Shown here piece after piece: positions 32,516-44,421 of a stretch of 64,000 nt of DNA. The notes under the pieces were generated by a model, which was not told where the DNA came from, ran no database searches, and saw only the letters and a program-made list of their open reading frames with translations. This DNA is from Stomorhina lunata. Its lineage: Eukaryota > Arthropoda > Insecta > Diptera > Rhiniidae. Position 1 is the stretch's first letter. Each line of letters begins with the position of its first letter. The translations under genes and the position numbers were made by a program. Location: positions 57,431,775-57,495,774 of the forward strand of contig OW121744.1 of assembly GCA_933228675.1 (NCBI GenBank), in the 5' to 3' direction.

Positions 32516-35132
32516 CACAGCACAACAAAATAAAAAAATTTCATGTGCACTTAAAACCACTATACAATTTTGATGTATCATGACTACCTTTGTACAAAAA
32601 TGGTAAAATTTTTAAATTCTATGGCAAAATTTGTTTTTAAATTTTTTTTTTTTTTAATTGCAATTTTTTTTAGACGTTTCTTCAAATAATTAATGATAAC
32701 TCAAAAACTACTAGTCCGATATTATTAAAATAAAATCAAAAAAATTAAGATTTACATAGCCTTTAACTCGTCTATATATCAATCGGATCAATAGTATCGG
32801 AGTTATAATAAAAAACTTAAGAAAAAAATATATATTTTACGTAAAAATGGCAAAAATTTTCGTTTTAAAAAAATCATGAAAAATCGAAAACGGCAAAAAA
32901 CTTCCAGATTTATTATTTTATCGCATAGCGACATATAATAGCAACAAAATGAGATGTCGACCATAAAAATCGATTGATTTTTTTAGAATTTATTCACAAT
33001 TTAGTGAATTCGCTCATTTTCACAAAATTTTAGTTTTTTGCTTGATATACGCATTATAGTGGGTTTTCAAATGTATCAAAAAAATAAATTTTCCAATTTC
33101 AAGGGGTGCATGTCGGATTATTGTGAGATTTGGTGAGAAATTTCCACCCACAAAATTTTAGTCGAATTGGACAACGTTAACACGTAGCGCATAGGCCCCG
33201 AATCTGCAAAATAGCGTTTAAATCGAAAAAAATTGACAAATTTTCAGTTTTTGTAAAATTAAAGCTATTTATTCGTCCTTTTGCAAAAAAGTGGATTCTA
33301 GTTCTTAGTGCAAAGGCAATGATTTTTCCAATAAGCTACATGCCTTTAAAATCGGTTAAACAGTTTTCGAGTTATTACAATTTTCACTGGCCATTACATG
33401 TCCTTGAGGACTTGCCGAAGACAATTTACAAAAACATTTTACTTAGTTTAAAATACAATATACATGTCAACAATAAAATATAAAATTTCGCTAAAATTGA
33501 CGGATATCTTCCTATTACACAACGCAACAAAATAAAAAATTCGATGCTTTTGAAACCACTATACAATATCCAGGTACTGCCAAAGTGTTTTGGATGAATG
33601 AGAAATGTATGGCAAAACAAGTACGCGAAATACTATTTTGGGCAAAACACGTATTTCTGTGGGACACATGTTACTGTGGAAATACGGTATTGAAGGCTGA
33701 GAGCAGGAATATTTGACGGCCCACAAATTCGCAAATTGGTCAAAGATACCGATTATCTCAGTTCAATGTCAGAAATTAAGAAAAATGCATGGGATTCGTT
33801 TTTATATTCAACATTTCTTAGGAAATAACAAGGATGATGATTATGTTGCGCACGTTGAAGAGATGTTAACTCACTTCCAGAATCTTGGATGCAACATGAG
33901 CATCAAGTTACATTACCTTCACAGTCACTTAGATCGTTTTCCTGAACATCTAGGAAACTTAAGTGAGGAACAGGGCGAACGATTTCACCAAGATATTCGG
34001 ACAATGGAGGAAAGATACCAGAGTCGCTGGATGCACACATGATGGCAGATTTTTGCCAGAGTATTCAGAGCAACACTTCGTTATTCAATAATAGAAAATG
34101 TCATAAAAGAAAATTTCAAAGTTTGTAGTTTATAATATTTATTTATTTATTTCCTTATTTTATATGTTGTAATAAATTTAAAAACTAAAACATAAAATAA
34201 AATACATGAATAAAACAATGAAATACATTTTCGATCTATTCCATCGATTTGACTTAGTCACATTTTTTGGTCAATTGCCTTCGGCAAGTTCTCAAGGACA
34301 TGTAATGGCCAGTGCAAATTGTAGTAGCTTATTGGAAATCTTACTGTGTTTGCCCTAAGGAGCAGGATCCACTTTTTTGCAAAAGGGGGAATAAATAGCT
34401 TTAATTTTGCAAAAACTGAAAATTTGATAGTTTTTTTCGATTTAAATGCTATTTTTCAGATTTGGGACCTATGCGCTACGTGTTAACGTTGTCCAATTCG
34501 ACTAAAATTTTGTGGGTGGAAGTTTCTCACCAAATCTCACAATAATCCGACATGCACCCCTTGAAATTGGAAAATTTATTTTTTTCATACATTTGAAAAC
34601 CCGCTGTAATGCGTATATCAAGCAAAAAACTAAAATTTTGTGAAAATTAACGAATTCACTAAATTGTGAATAAATTCGAAAAAAAATCAATCGATTTTTA
34701 TGGTCGATATCTCATTTTGTTGCTATTATATGTCGCTATGCGATAAAATAATAAATCTGGAAGTTTTTTGCCGTTTTCGATTTTTCATGATTTTTTTAAA
34801 ACGAAAATTTTTGCCATTCTTACGTAAAAAATATATTTTTTATTATAACTCCGATACTATTGATCCGATGGAAACGCGATATATAGACGAATTAAAGGCT
34901 ATGTAAATCTTAATTTTTTTGATTTTATTTTAATAATATCGGACTAGTAGTTTTTGAGTTATCATTAATTATTTGAAGAAACGTCTAAAAAAAATTTCAA
35001 TTTAAAAAAAAAAAAATTTTTAAATAATCTTGCCATAGAATTTAAAAATTTTAAGATTTTTGTACTAAGGTAGCCATGATACATCAAATGTATATAGTGG
35101 TTACTCGAGCACATTTTTGCTGTTGACCTGTG
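32516..35132. mobile_element. Foldback element with ~870-bp inverted arms
   Basis: The left arm (32516 to about 33420) is repeated in inverse at about 34265-35132. Shared words include 'aatgataactcaaaaactac', 'taaaatttttgccattttt' and 'cctatgcgctacgtgttaac'. Left terminus CACAGCACAACAAAAT, right terminus (inward) CACAGGTCAACAGCAAAA. The centre (33420-34265) contains another terminus-like word (ACACAACGCAACAAAATAAA at 33505) and a broken gene at 33709-34130. The element at 46698-48153 is a shorter copy. No clear target duplication was found here. Confidence 0.75.
33709..34130 (+). pseudogene. Broken 'GERFHQDI' family gene in foldback element
   Basis: Frame 1 reads FDGPQIRKLVKDTDYLSSMS and EIKKNAWDSF, then a stop after FLRK. 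A shift enters a frame with LGNNKDDDYVAHVEEMLTHF, LGCNMSIKLHYLHSHLDRFP, and EEQGERFHQDIRTMEERYQS. A second shift near 34037 leads to HMMADFCQS. I know this order (GPQIR..., LH.HLD.F.EN.G..S.EQGERFHQD, MM.DYCW) as a recurrent arthropod and cnidarian protein family often linked to mobile DNA, but cannot name its function. Two frameshifts make it a pseudogene. Its place between the arms suggests it was the element's own gene. Confidence 0.65.
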
Positions 35133-37767
35133 TAATACTTTAATTGGTAAATAACCTTGTTTTATATTAGGTCTACAACATTTTGGAGGTAGATTGAAAT
35201 ACAAACAATTTTGTATTTAAATGCATATATATTTAAAGTTAGAGGACCGATTAAATGGTTGCTTTAATGAGAATATTTAGGGGGCCTATTTAGATTAGTC
35301 TTTTGGCAACAACACTTACGTAAGATGTGAATAAAGGTCATCATAATGTTCAAAAGTCACTTATTTAAGACATATTTCGGTGTGCTGAAATCAAGTTTGA
35401 TGATTGATGAACTTCTAGATGGCATACCGACATAGCTTACATGTATAGGTATTAGATGTTATTATTGTTCTACGAAGTACACTATTAAATTGCAACGTAT
35501 AATTCTACAACTGAGATATAGCCAAAACTCGATGCTTAATTATTTTTTTTTATTTTCTTTTAAATTGTATTTGTTTTTTGTTTAAAATTCCACAATTTGC
35601 GGTTATTATACTGACATGAATTTTATATCAGATCTTAGAAAATTCTCCAAAGCAAAACGATATTATATATGATCAAAATAGGTACATTACAATTTGAGAT
35701 ACTGCCAAAACTCTTAATTCGATGTCCCGAAAATTACCGAATTAAAAAAAATCTTTTAAAAAAACTGTGTATTTAAAAAAACTTTTTTAAAAACTTTTTT
35801 GATTTGTATATCAAATTTTAGGAAATCGTTCAACGTAACATACTTCTGAATTTCATTAAAATCGGTAGATCAATAACTGAGATATCGCCAAAGCAAAAGA
35901 TATCAATGTACGAAAATTGGCAAATTTTAGAAAAAAAAAATTATTATATATTAGATTTTAGAAAATACTCCAAAGCAACATGCTATTAAATTTTATCAAA
36001 ATCGGCCTATAAATACTAGAGAAATCGCCAAAATTCAAAATTCGATGAGAATTTAAAAAAAATAAAAAACTGTTTTTAAAAAAAATATTTAATTCGTCAT
36101 CGGAGTTCAGTATTTTAGCGATATCTCGGGTGTTTATGGACCGTTTGTAATAAAATTAAATAGCGTGCTGCATAGGGAAAATCTGGTGTATAATTCGTCT
36201 GGGTAAATCGACTCTCCTGGCGATTCTGAGTCTATCGGTATAATTTTTAGGCCTTAGACGAATAATGAAATAATTACAAACTGAATGTCAAACTTATAAA
36301 AAACTATACTAATAAAACTTGTTAAACTAAATCGACGCTGGTGACCAGTATTTTTTTAGTATTGCAGGGTACTAAACATAGATATATTATAATAAATGTA
36401 CATTAGGAGAGTCCTTGTTACGTAGTTGTTTGGTTTTAAGTACTAAGAAGAATTCTATATAAATCTTATAAAATAAATCTTATAAAATTATAAATCTTAT
36501 AAATTTTCCGAGTCCGTACATACAAAATTTTATTTATAATCTACAATAAAAGAGTCTAAACTATTTATTAATGATTCTAAAAGATCAACGTAATTTTTGC
36601 TTACTAATAATGGTGATATCCCTAATTAAATAAATCCTTATGTACATATGTATGTATGTTTGTTTAAATTTCTATAAGAAGAATGAATAACATAGATATT
36701 CTAAATTCTCACAGTGTTGCTCGCTAGTTGCAAGGACAGACATCAACACACACACAAAAGAAATAGGAAAACTGAAGAATAAATATAGTTAAAGGAATCT
36801 TTATTCCGATAATCAACGGGTGATTTCTTAAGAATATTTGCCATCAAAATCCTACACAACAAAGCAAGAAAATCAAGTAAAAAATTTTGTGTAAATATAA
36901 TGTATGTATGTTTCTTTGTAAAATTTATATTGCTATTAAAAAATTTAAAATTTTGATATTAAGAAAAACCAACAATAATTATGTATCTTCTAGTTTATAA
37001 TCATTCTTTTGATTTTGAAAGATTTTAAAAATGTTCATGATACAGTAAAATGAATATCAAAAAGTTAAACCCTTTAAAAACGCATTGTTCAATTCAATAC
37101 ATATTTCTTTGTTGTAATTTATATGTGTGTTCACATTAAAGTACAATATTAAAGAGTTGCCAGCTTTTTTATTTTATTTAATGAATTGTAGAATTTTTTA
37201 CCATTAATCCCAAATTACGGATGCAAGTGCACCCATTTAGTTCTATTTAATATGTTGTTGAATACTTCTCTAAAAACCTTTCAAAAATTTATGTGAGCAA
37301 AAATCAAACAGTTAGCGAACACCAAAACGTATCAACATAAGCGAACCCCAGGGCCTGGCTGGGACTTCTTATATTTTGTATGGATTTAATAGGATTTTTA
37401 CAAAATTTCCAAAAGAATCTTGTGTTGCGTTTTACATTATCTTTGTCCTTACAAATAGCATAATTGGATTTATTTGTTAAGACCTCGGTACCGATTTCTT
37501 GCCTCAAAACGGGTTAAGGTTCCTATAAGAAATTAAAAACGGCTATATATTCTAGTTAATTTCTTCAATTTGCTTTACCTAAATGGTTTTATTTCTAAAG
37601 GTTTTAGTCCCAATCTACTAACAAAATTTACCGTAATTCTTTTTGCAGCTCTCAAAGACGATTTAAAAAGTTTTCATACTTTTATCATATATTCATTCTT
37701 ATTACGGTTGTCGAATCTATAATTTTGACTACGGCAGTTGGTACTAGATCATTGAAATTGTGTTATT
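35133..37767. other. Spacer with DINE-like module remnants (35620-36260)
   Basis: 35620-36260 carries 'tatatcagatcttagaaaat', 'aaatcggtagatcaataact', 'gagatatcgcc' modules and, at 36215-36245, the reverse of the CGACTCAGAATC start block, all shared with the 4 kb element at 57164-61170. 36261-37767 is AT-rich with no gene recognised. Confidence 0.5.
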
Positions 37768-39667
37768 ATACCCACCATCAAAAAGAATGGGGGGTATATT
37801 GAGATTGTCATTCCGTTTGTAATTTCCTTAATATTGGCTCAAAAATCAAAAACGATATATATTCCGAATCCTTATGAAATTCTAAGACGATTGAGCTATG
37901 TCCGTCTGTCTGTCTGTATGTATGTATGTATGTATGTATGTCTGTTGAAATCACGATAATGTCTAAACGAAATGAGCTAGCTAACTGAAACTTAGCAGAA
38001 ACATTCTTCATCTATGAGAAAATTTTGGTATTGAAATTGTGCAAAATCGGTTAGCATTTGACCATAGCTCCCGTATAACCTCGTCTAGGCTAATCGCTTA
38101 TTTGCTCATAAATGACAAATTATAACAGTTATGATGACAAAATTTGGTATCTAGAAGCACTAGGCAGCATATAAAATTTCATTGAAATTGGTTCACATTT
38201 AGCCATAGCTCCCATACAAAAAACTTACGAAAACAGCCTAAATTTCGCCTAAAATACACTTAAATGCCAATAAATCTAAAAGTATAAAAGATATAACCAC
38301 TAAATTTGGCACAAGAAAGTCTTATATCAATGCCATCCAGTGTGCAAAATTTTGTAGGAATCGGTCACCATTTGACCTAGCTCCCATATAAAAAACTTAC
38401 GAAAACACAAAAATTCAAAAAGAAAAGGGGATTTATGTCCGTATGTCCGTCAGATAAAATCGTGATATGATGACAAAATTTGGTATCTAGAAGCACTAGG
38501 CAGCATATAAAATTTCATCGAAATTGGTTCACATTTAGCCATAGCTCCCATACAAAAAACTTACGAAAACAGCCTAAATTTCACCTAAAATACACTTAAA
38601 TGCAAAATTTTGTCACAATCGATCACCATTTGACCATAGCTCCCATATAAAAAACTTATGGAAATACAAAAATACTTAAAGAAAAAGTTGTCGATGTCCG
38701 TCTGTCCGATAGCGCCTTAACGAAAAGAGCTAGGGGGACAAAATTTTACAAAAGTATTTTGGATATCTTGAAAAAGATGTGTGAAAATGGACAAAATCGG
38801 TTCAAATTTAGTTAGAGCTCCCATATAACCCCGCCCCGGGAAACACATTAATGCTGATAAATTGTATACAATTGTAATAGCTATGACGATTAAATTTAAA
38901 ATAGGGAAGTTTTATGCAATTTTTGATCAGTTTATCAAATTTTATAGGAATCAGTCCATATTTTACTTTAGCTTTCATATGAAAAACACTCACGGAAACC
39001 AAAAATTTTAGCAAAGGCCAGTTAAAAGCTATTAAATTGGAAACTATGATAGCTATGACCACTAAATCTTTCAAGAATAAGCTCTATATATATACCAGCC
39101 AGTGTGTAAAATTTTGTTACAATCGGTCAACATTTTGGCTATAATTCGTATATATATAACATCCCCTTTTAAAATCTACAATCAAAAAGATTTGGAGGTA
39201 CATTCATTGTTTTAAGATTGCACCTATGAAATTATATAGGCATCAATCAATATTCAGCCCAGACTTTATATATGATGAATGCATTAGGAACTCATAACGA
39301 AATATATGGACCTGCCGTATTAATATTAACGTGTTTAGCCTAACTACATATTAATCACAACGAAAAGTATTTAACAACTTATTAATGTAAAACTATACCC
39401 GGTTATGAGACCGAATTTTGATCAAAGTAAATACTGGGGAAACCACTAAAATATTTTTAAATGTTGAACTATAATGCTACGGCAACCGAATTTAGTCCAA
39501 AGGTTTTGCCAACAATACCAATTAGCTTACCGATTTTTTCAGTTTTGGTCCAGATTTTGAATTAGCTGCACCCTTGTAGATATATGTGATATGTTTCTAA
39601 ATTTAACACAACTTGATGGTGGGTATATAAGATTTGGCACAGCCGAATAAAACACTCTTACTTGTTT
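37768..39667 (+). mobile_element. Helentron/DINE-like element, type B, full length
   Basis: Starts TTATACCCACCATCAAAAAG, has GTCCGTCTGTCTGTCTG (37900-37917) followed by TATG repeats, a series of 'catttagccatagctcccat' modules, and ends GGC-ACA-GCC hairpin followed by AATAAAACACTCTTACTTG. The segment around 38132 is repeated at 38469 (period 337 bp). Non-coding. Confidence 0.7.
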
Positions 39668-39705
39668 TCTTTAATCTAGTACTAACTGTCGTAGTCGAAG
39701 TCATT

Positions 39706-39790
39706 TATACGACAACCGTCGACATTTCGGCCTTTGACCCAAACAGGTTGTTACTAAAGGCCATTTAAGTAAGTAAGTAAGTAAGTAAGT
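39706..39790 (+). repeat. SINE-like core, 3' end with (TAAG)n
   Basis: 'gcctttgacccaaacaggtt' 'gttactaaaggccatt' followed by TAAG repeated about seven times. It is the clearest example of the core's 3' tail and supports it being a retroposon. Confidence 0.7.
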
Positions 39791-40928
39791 ATCGCCTTTT
39801 CAGTAAAAAAAAAAACAAGTAAAAAAGTGTTATAGTCGGTCAAGCCCGATTATACGATACCTTTCACCACTAAGGTCAAATGTGTTATTTTTCCTGTATT
39901 AAGGCAAATATTTGCTAAATTTTGAAATCATACAAACATTTTCTCAAAACTTATATATTAAAGCTGTTTTCGTCATTTGGACTTATATGAGAGCTGGGGT
40001 TAAACGTGGACCGATTATCTCGAAATTAGGCAAATTGATTACAATTCTTAGAAAAATTATGTGTGCAAAAAAATAAACTTTAAATTATCATTATCTTAGA
40101 TTTACGAGCGTTTTAGTGACTTGTCTCATTTAGTGCGTTTTAAAGAAGAGTCTGTATGGGAGCTATGGTCAAATGTGAACCGATTTCAACGAAATTTGGT
40201 ACAGTGATTTAGGTTTACATAAGCAGTATTTGTTTTAAATTTCATGAAAAAATATTTATATTTGTGGCCAATATATCAATTCCGGGAAGTGGGACCTATG
40301 GGAGGTACCATAAATAATGAACCGATTTTGACGAATTTCAATAGCCATGGTCCCAAAAAAATGATCTGTGCCAAATTTCATCAAATTATCTTTAGAATTG
40401 CGACCTGTAGTTTAATTACAAGGTTTACATGGAGGTCCAACCAGCCAGACGGACGGACGGACATCACTAAATCGACTCAGAAAGTGATTCTAAACCTATT
40501 GGTATACTAAAAGGTGGGTCTAAGACAAATATTTCTATGCGTTACATACATCAGCACAAACTTATAATACCCTTTCTACCTATGCACAGTGGGAGAATAC
40601 GGCCAAAACTCAATAACTTGGTAATTTCTTGACTTTTGTTCTTGAAATTTTTAGTGTATATATATAACATACCTTTCGTAAAACTGAAATAGTTTTTTTT
40701 AAGAAAATATAAAGTCTGTGGACTACTAAACACGCTTAAAAATTTACTTTATTTACTTAAATAGAATAATATATGAAAAAATACCTAGCCTAAGATATAT
40801 GACTTGACAAAATCGGACATGTCCTTTCAGAGATATTGAGCTCATACTATGAGCTTAAAATCAGATTTTGTATGCTTCTAACAAACCTACAGAAAAACTC
40901 TAAACTATTTTTATAAAAAAGATTACAA

Positions 40929-42213
40929 CCCAGCAAAACTTTGGTAATGGCAAGTACTCTGATAACTGGTTACCTTGTAACGACTACAACATACCATCCG
41001 AATAAATAATAAGTTATTACAGAAGTACTTATTTGTAATTAAGATGGTAATTTAAACTGAATGGCCCCGGTTCAAATCCCACCAAGGGCAACAATTTTTT
41101 TTAGTTTTTTTTTTATTAAAAGAGTCTTTTTAAATGATTTTTGAATTTTAAGAACTTAAATATTATCTTCTATAAAAAAAATTTGTAAAACTAACTCACG
41201 TTAATGAAAAAATACCATCATGAGTCAATTTTGATTATGTAGGGGATGTTGAATACCAAACACGGTTCTAATTGGTCTTAACTTGGTAAGCCCAACTTAT
41301 CTGGGTCATCCTTCATCTGAACTGTGGACACACACCTCCTCATGGTATCACCCGGGGAGCTAGCTTAACACCCATTAATATTGTGAGTTAACATGTTCCG
41401 AGAGTTGTCCCATAAGATCGATAAAAATGGGTTAGGATTACGGGCTAGTAACCCTCTCTTGAAAAAAAATACAATGAAGAGGATAAAATTAGAATTGAAA
41501 TGTCCCACTACCTAATATTAGAGGAGGATGTCCGAAACTTCGATAGAAAGACCAAGTAGAGGAACATTTTTCAAAGCTTGGCCTATAAAATTGGAGAATA
41601 TTCGCTCAAGATCGAAATCCATGGAATTCTAAAATATGCTCGGACTTTGACCTTAACAGGTTGTAACATTTAAGTAAGTAAGAGTCAATCTTATGTAAAA
41701 ACTTATACAAAAAAGAAGATTTAAATTGTTTAAGTTTTAAAATAATTTTAAAAAAGTTTTAAAATAATTACAAAAAATCGTATAAAATATTTTTCCAAAA
41801 ATTACAACAAAGCAAAAAAAAGCAGGGAAAAACAAAGTTATTTTCACATGATTTTGGATCTAAAAATAAAAATTGTTTATATTAATTATAAGCTGCTAAG
41901 TTTTCAACATATGAAGTAGCTCAGTGGAAGAGTCTCTGCCTAGCAGTCGGAGGGTCTGGGTTCGAGCCCCCATGGGATCATAAAAAAATTTTGTATTTCG
42001 TTTAAAAATATATGTTTTTAATAAAACAACAACAAAAAAGTTGTTGCTTTCAAATTGCTTACCCAAGTCATTACTTTTCTACAATTGGTAAGTACTTGCC
42101 TCCAATGACATCCCCATGTTAATGTAATGACTTAAACAGCGAATGAGTAAGTAGTTCGTGTTCAATAGTTTAACTGTTTAACTCATTATTTGGTAATGAA
42201 AAGTTTTACTGGG
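40929..42213 (-). mobile_element. Composite TIR element (CCCAG family), copy 2
   Basis: 1285 bp, ends CCCAGCAAAACTTTGGTAAT and (inward) CCCAGTAAAACTTTTCATTA, flanked by AA on both sides (40927-40928, 42214-42215). In plus-strand order: B-box-like GGTTCAAATCCC (41070) followed by a T-run, the SINE-like core (41245-41690), the tRNA-Ala-like module (41910-41982). Complete copy and the best reference for the family in this window. Confidence 0.85.
41910..41982 (+). pseudogene. tRNA-Ala(AGC)-like module inside composite element
   Basis: 73 nt. A-box TAGCTCAGTGGAAGAG; D-stem GCTC/GAGT pairs; anticodon loop CTAGCAG gives AGC; B-box GGTTCGAGCCC; a TGGG/CCCA T-stem; acceptor ends TATGAAG and GATCATA pair over five positions. 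Pairings are incomplete in the acceptor and T stems, so this is a tRNA-derived module, not a working tRNA gene. Sister copies: 11111-11184 and 53714-53786 (minus), 61969-62041 and 63284-63354 (plus). Confidence 0.65.
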
Positions 42214-42804
42214 AAGTTCTTGAATAATATAAAATTTGCAGATTTTACAATTTTTATTGCGTCTACAATTATGTGACCACTACCTATATACTTAAATAAA
42301 TTATACAAAGGTCATTCAAAATTAAAAACTTTGTTGTTTTTTATCTTTATATATAAATTTTGCATAGAATTAGAAAGGAAACTAAAGAAATATTACATCA
42401 CGCCTATATTTCACTTCAAGTAGTGATTTTTTCGCGATAAATTGCAAAAAATTGTGAAAAAGGGGTGTTACTAAAAACGTTATAATTCTTAAAATGGGAT
42501 GCAAAGGGATATCAAATTCATAGCGCTTATTCAATTCAGCTATTAGAAAGTGTTGTGCTTGAACCTCTAAAAATCTCTAAAAAATTCGGGGTCTATTAAA
42601 CTTTGTATTTATTTTTTTTTTTTCATTTTTTTATGGTTGTTTTAACTGCTAGAATTCTAGATGAAGCATAGGTCAAAAAATATAAAATGTATCTACCTTT
42701 TAATCCAAAAAAGAAGAAGTTAAAATTTTGCACGTATTTCAAAATTAAACGAATTTTATATATGGGTTCATATATACAAATCTTATATTCTTAAACGAGC
42801 AATA

Positions 42805-42841
<37 letters not shown>

Positions 42842-43399
42842 CGATTTTGAAAAAAATTAAACTGTGGGTACCTTTTTTGATGTATAGGTCGAAATCGAAA
42901 ACGTTATATCTTCTAAAGTAATAGGTATAGAAACTAAAATAAAATTATGTTTTAAACAGCAATGAAAATAAGCGGATAGGTGTTTGGTACTTTTTTTAAA
43001 CTATATCCGATAGGGGGTAAAAAGCGGTGAAAACAGTTTTGTTGGTACTTTTTTAACCCACTCTTATTTTTTAAACTAAAGAATACAGATAGGAACTTTG
43101 TACTGCAATCAATAGATGTGAAAGAAATATTGAACACGTATTTGGTACTTTTTTGATTTCGGGCCAAAATGGGTAAAAAATTGATAAAATGATAACTTAA
43201 TGTCTCAAAAAGTAATATGAATAGGAACATTATGTTAACTGCGTTTTAATAAAATGTACCGAATTCAATTGGTACCAAAAAAGTACCAAATATGCATATG
43301 AAACTTTGTGAAATTAGGGGATAAAAAGGGGAAAAAAGTAGTAATGTAATAATTTTTAAGCAAATGAATGTTTTTCTGTATGTATGTTCTTTATAGAAA

Positions 43400-43850
43400 A
43401 GTAAACTGTGAATTTGATCATGTTATGCTCTTTAGCGAAGATGTTGTGGATAAGCCAATGAAGGTTTTTAAGTTGGTAAGACTAATTTCCGACAGGTGGC
43501 GCCACTTAAAATTACTAAAAATTAATTAAATCGTAAACTGCATATTTGATCATACTATGATCTTTAGCAAAGTTGCAGCGTATGAGCCGGCGAGGGCTTT
43601 TTATTTGATATGAACAATTTCCGACAGGTGGCGCTACTGAAAATTACTCGAACCCAATTTAATCGTAAGCTGTACATTTTATCATGCTATAATCCTTAGC
43701 AAAGATGTTGCGCATGAGCCGACGATAGTCTCTTAGTTTGTATAAAGAAATTTCGACAGGTGGCGCCACTGAAATTTACTCAAAGTCAATTTAATCGTAA
43801 GCTGTACATTTAATCATGCTATAATCTTTAGCAAAGTTGTTGCGGATAAT
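43400..43850. repeat. 132-bp tandem repeat, ~3.4 copies
   Basis: The phrase 'cgacaggtggcg' occurs at about 43490, 43622 and 43754, spaced 132 bp, with 'catgctataatctttagcaa' phrases between. It lies inside the Transib-like element. Confidence 0.8.
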
Positions 43851-44421
43851 TCAAAATTAACTGAATATTTGTACAATGTCTTTCCCCTAAATTTATTTTA
43901 GTACTTTATAAAATAAAATATATGAAAACTTTAAAATTTGCCTCAAATGCTTATCACAAAGCTCCGAGCAAGGCTCGGTCAACCAGGTACTATTTTTATT
44001 AAGAACAAATAAACAAATATTCAAACTATGAGGAATTATTACAGCCTTAGTAGGCAATGGCAGTATGGGAAAAATTTAGAATTACATGTTTTGAAATGTC
44101 AGCTCTAATCTGACATCAAAATTTCTTTAAAAAAAATTAAAAAAGTTTATGGGGATTTTGGCCGTAATTTCCTACTGTGCTATGGTGGTGAAGGGTATAA
44201 ATATAAAGAAATAAGCAAGTTATTGACTTTTGGGTACATTTTACGATTGTGTAACAATACGATTGAGAGTGGTCTCCTTTTTCGAAAGAACGGGGACTAT
44301 TTGCTTCCGTTCCTTATGCCTTTAGCTAGGTTTTTTTTTCTTTTGAACACGATTGATCCACGATTCGTCTTAAAGCACCTCAATCATATTTTTCAATATT
44401 AATCCCAATAAAATTTGAGGT

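Larger units (their letters stand above)
40585..44179. mobile_element. Transib-like non-autonomous element
   Basis: Inverted ends CACAGTGGGAGAATACGGCC and, inward from the right, CACAGTAGGAAATTACGGCC (3 mismatches in 20, continuing AAAA). The 5-bp CTATG flanks both ends (40580-40584, 44180-44184). A CACAGTG-type heptamer terminus with a 5-bp duplication is the Transib signature, shared with the RAG recombination signal heptamer. No transposase seen. It contains the composite element copy at 40929-42213 and a 132-bp tandem repeat. Superfamily assignment is by ends only. Confidence 0.6.
39814..44200 (-). mobile_element. Helentron/DINE-like element, type A, split by insertion
   Basis: The outer parts 39814-40584 and 44180-44200 rejoin to a complete type A element: ACAAGTAAAAAAGTG with the hairpin at the left edge, GGACGGACGGACATC near 40452, and 'cctatg|gtggtgaagggtataa' at the right edge. 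The break is filled by the Transib-like element at 40585-44179. Confidence 0.8.
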
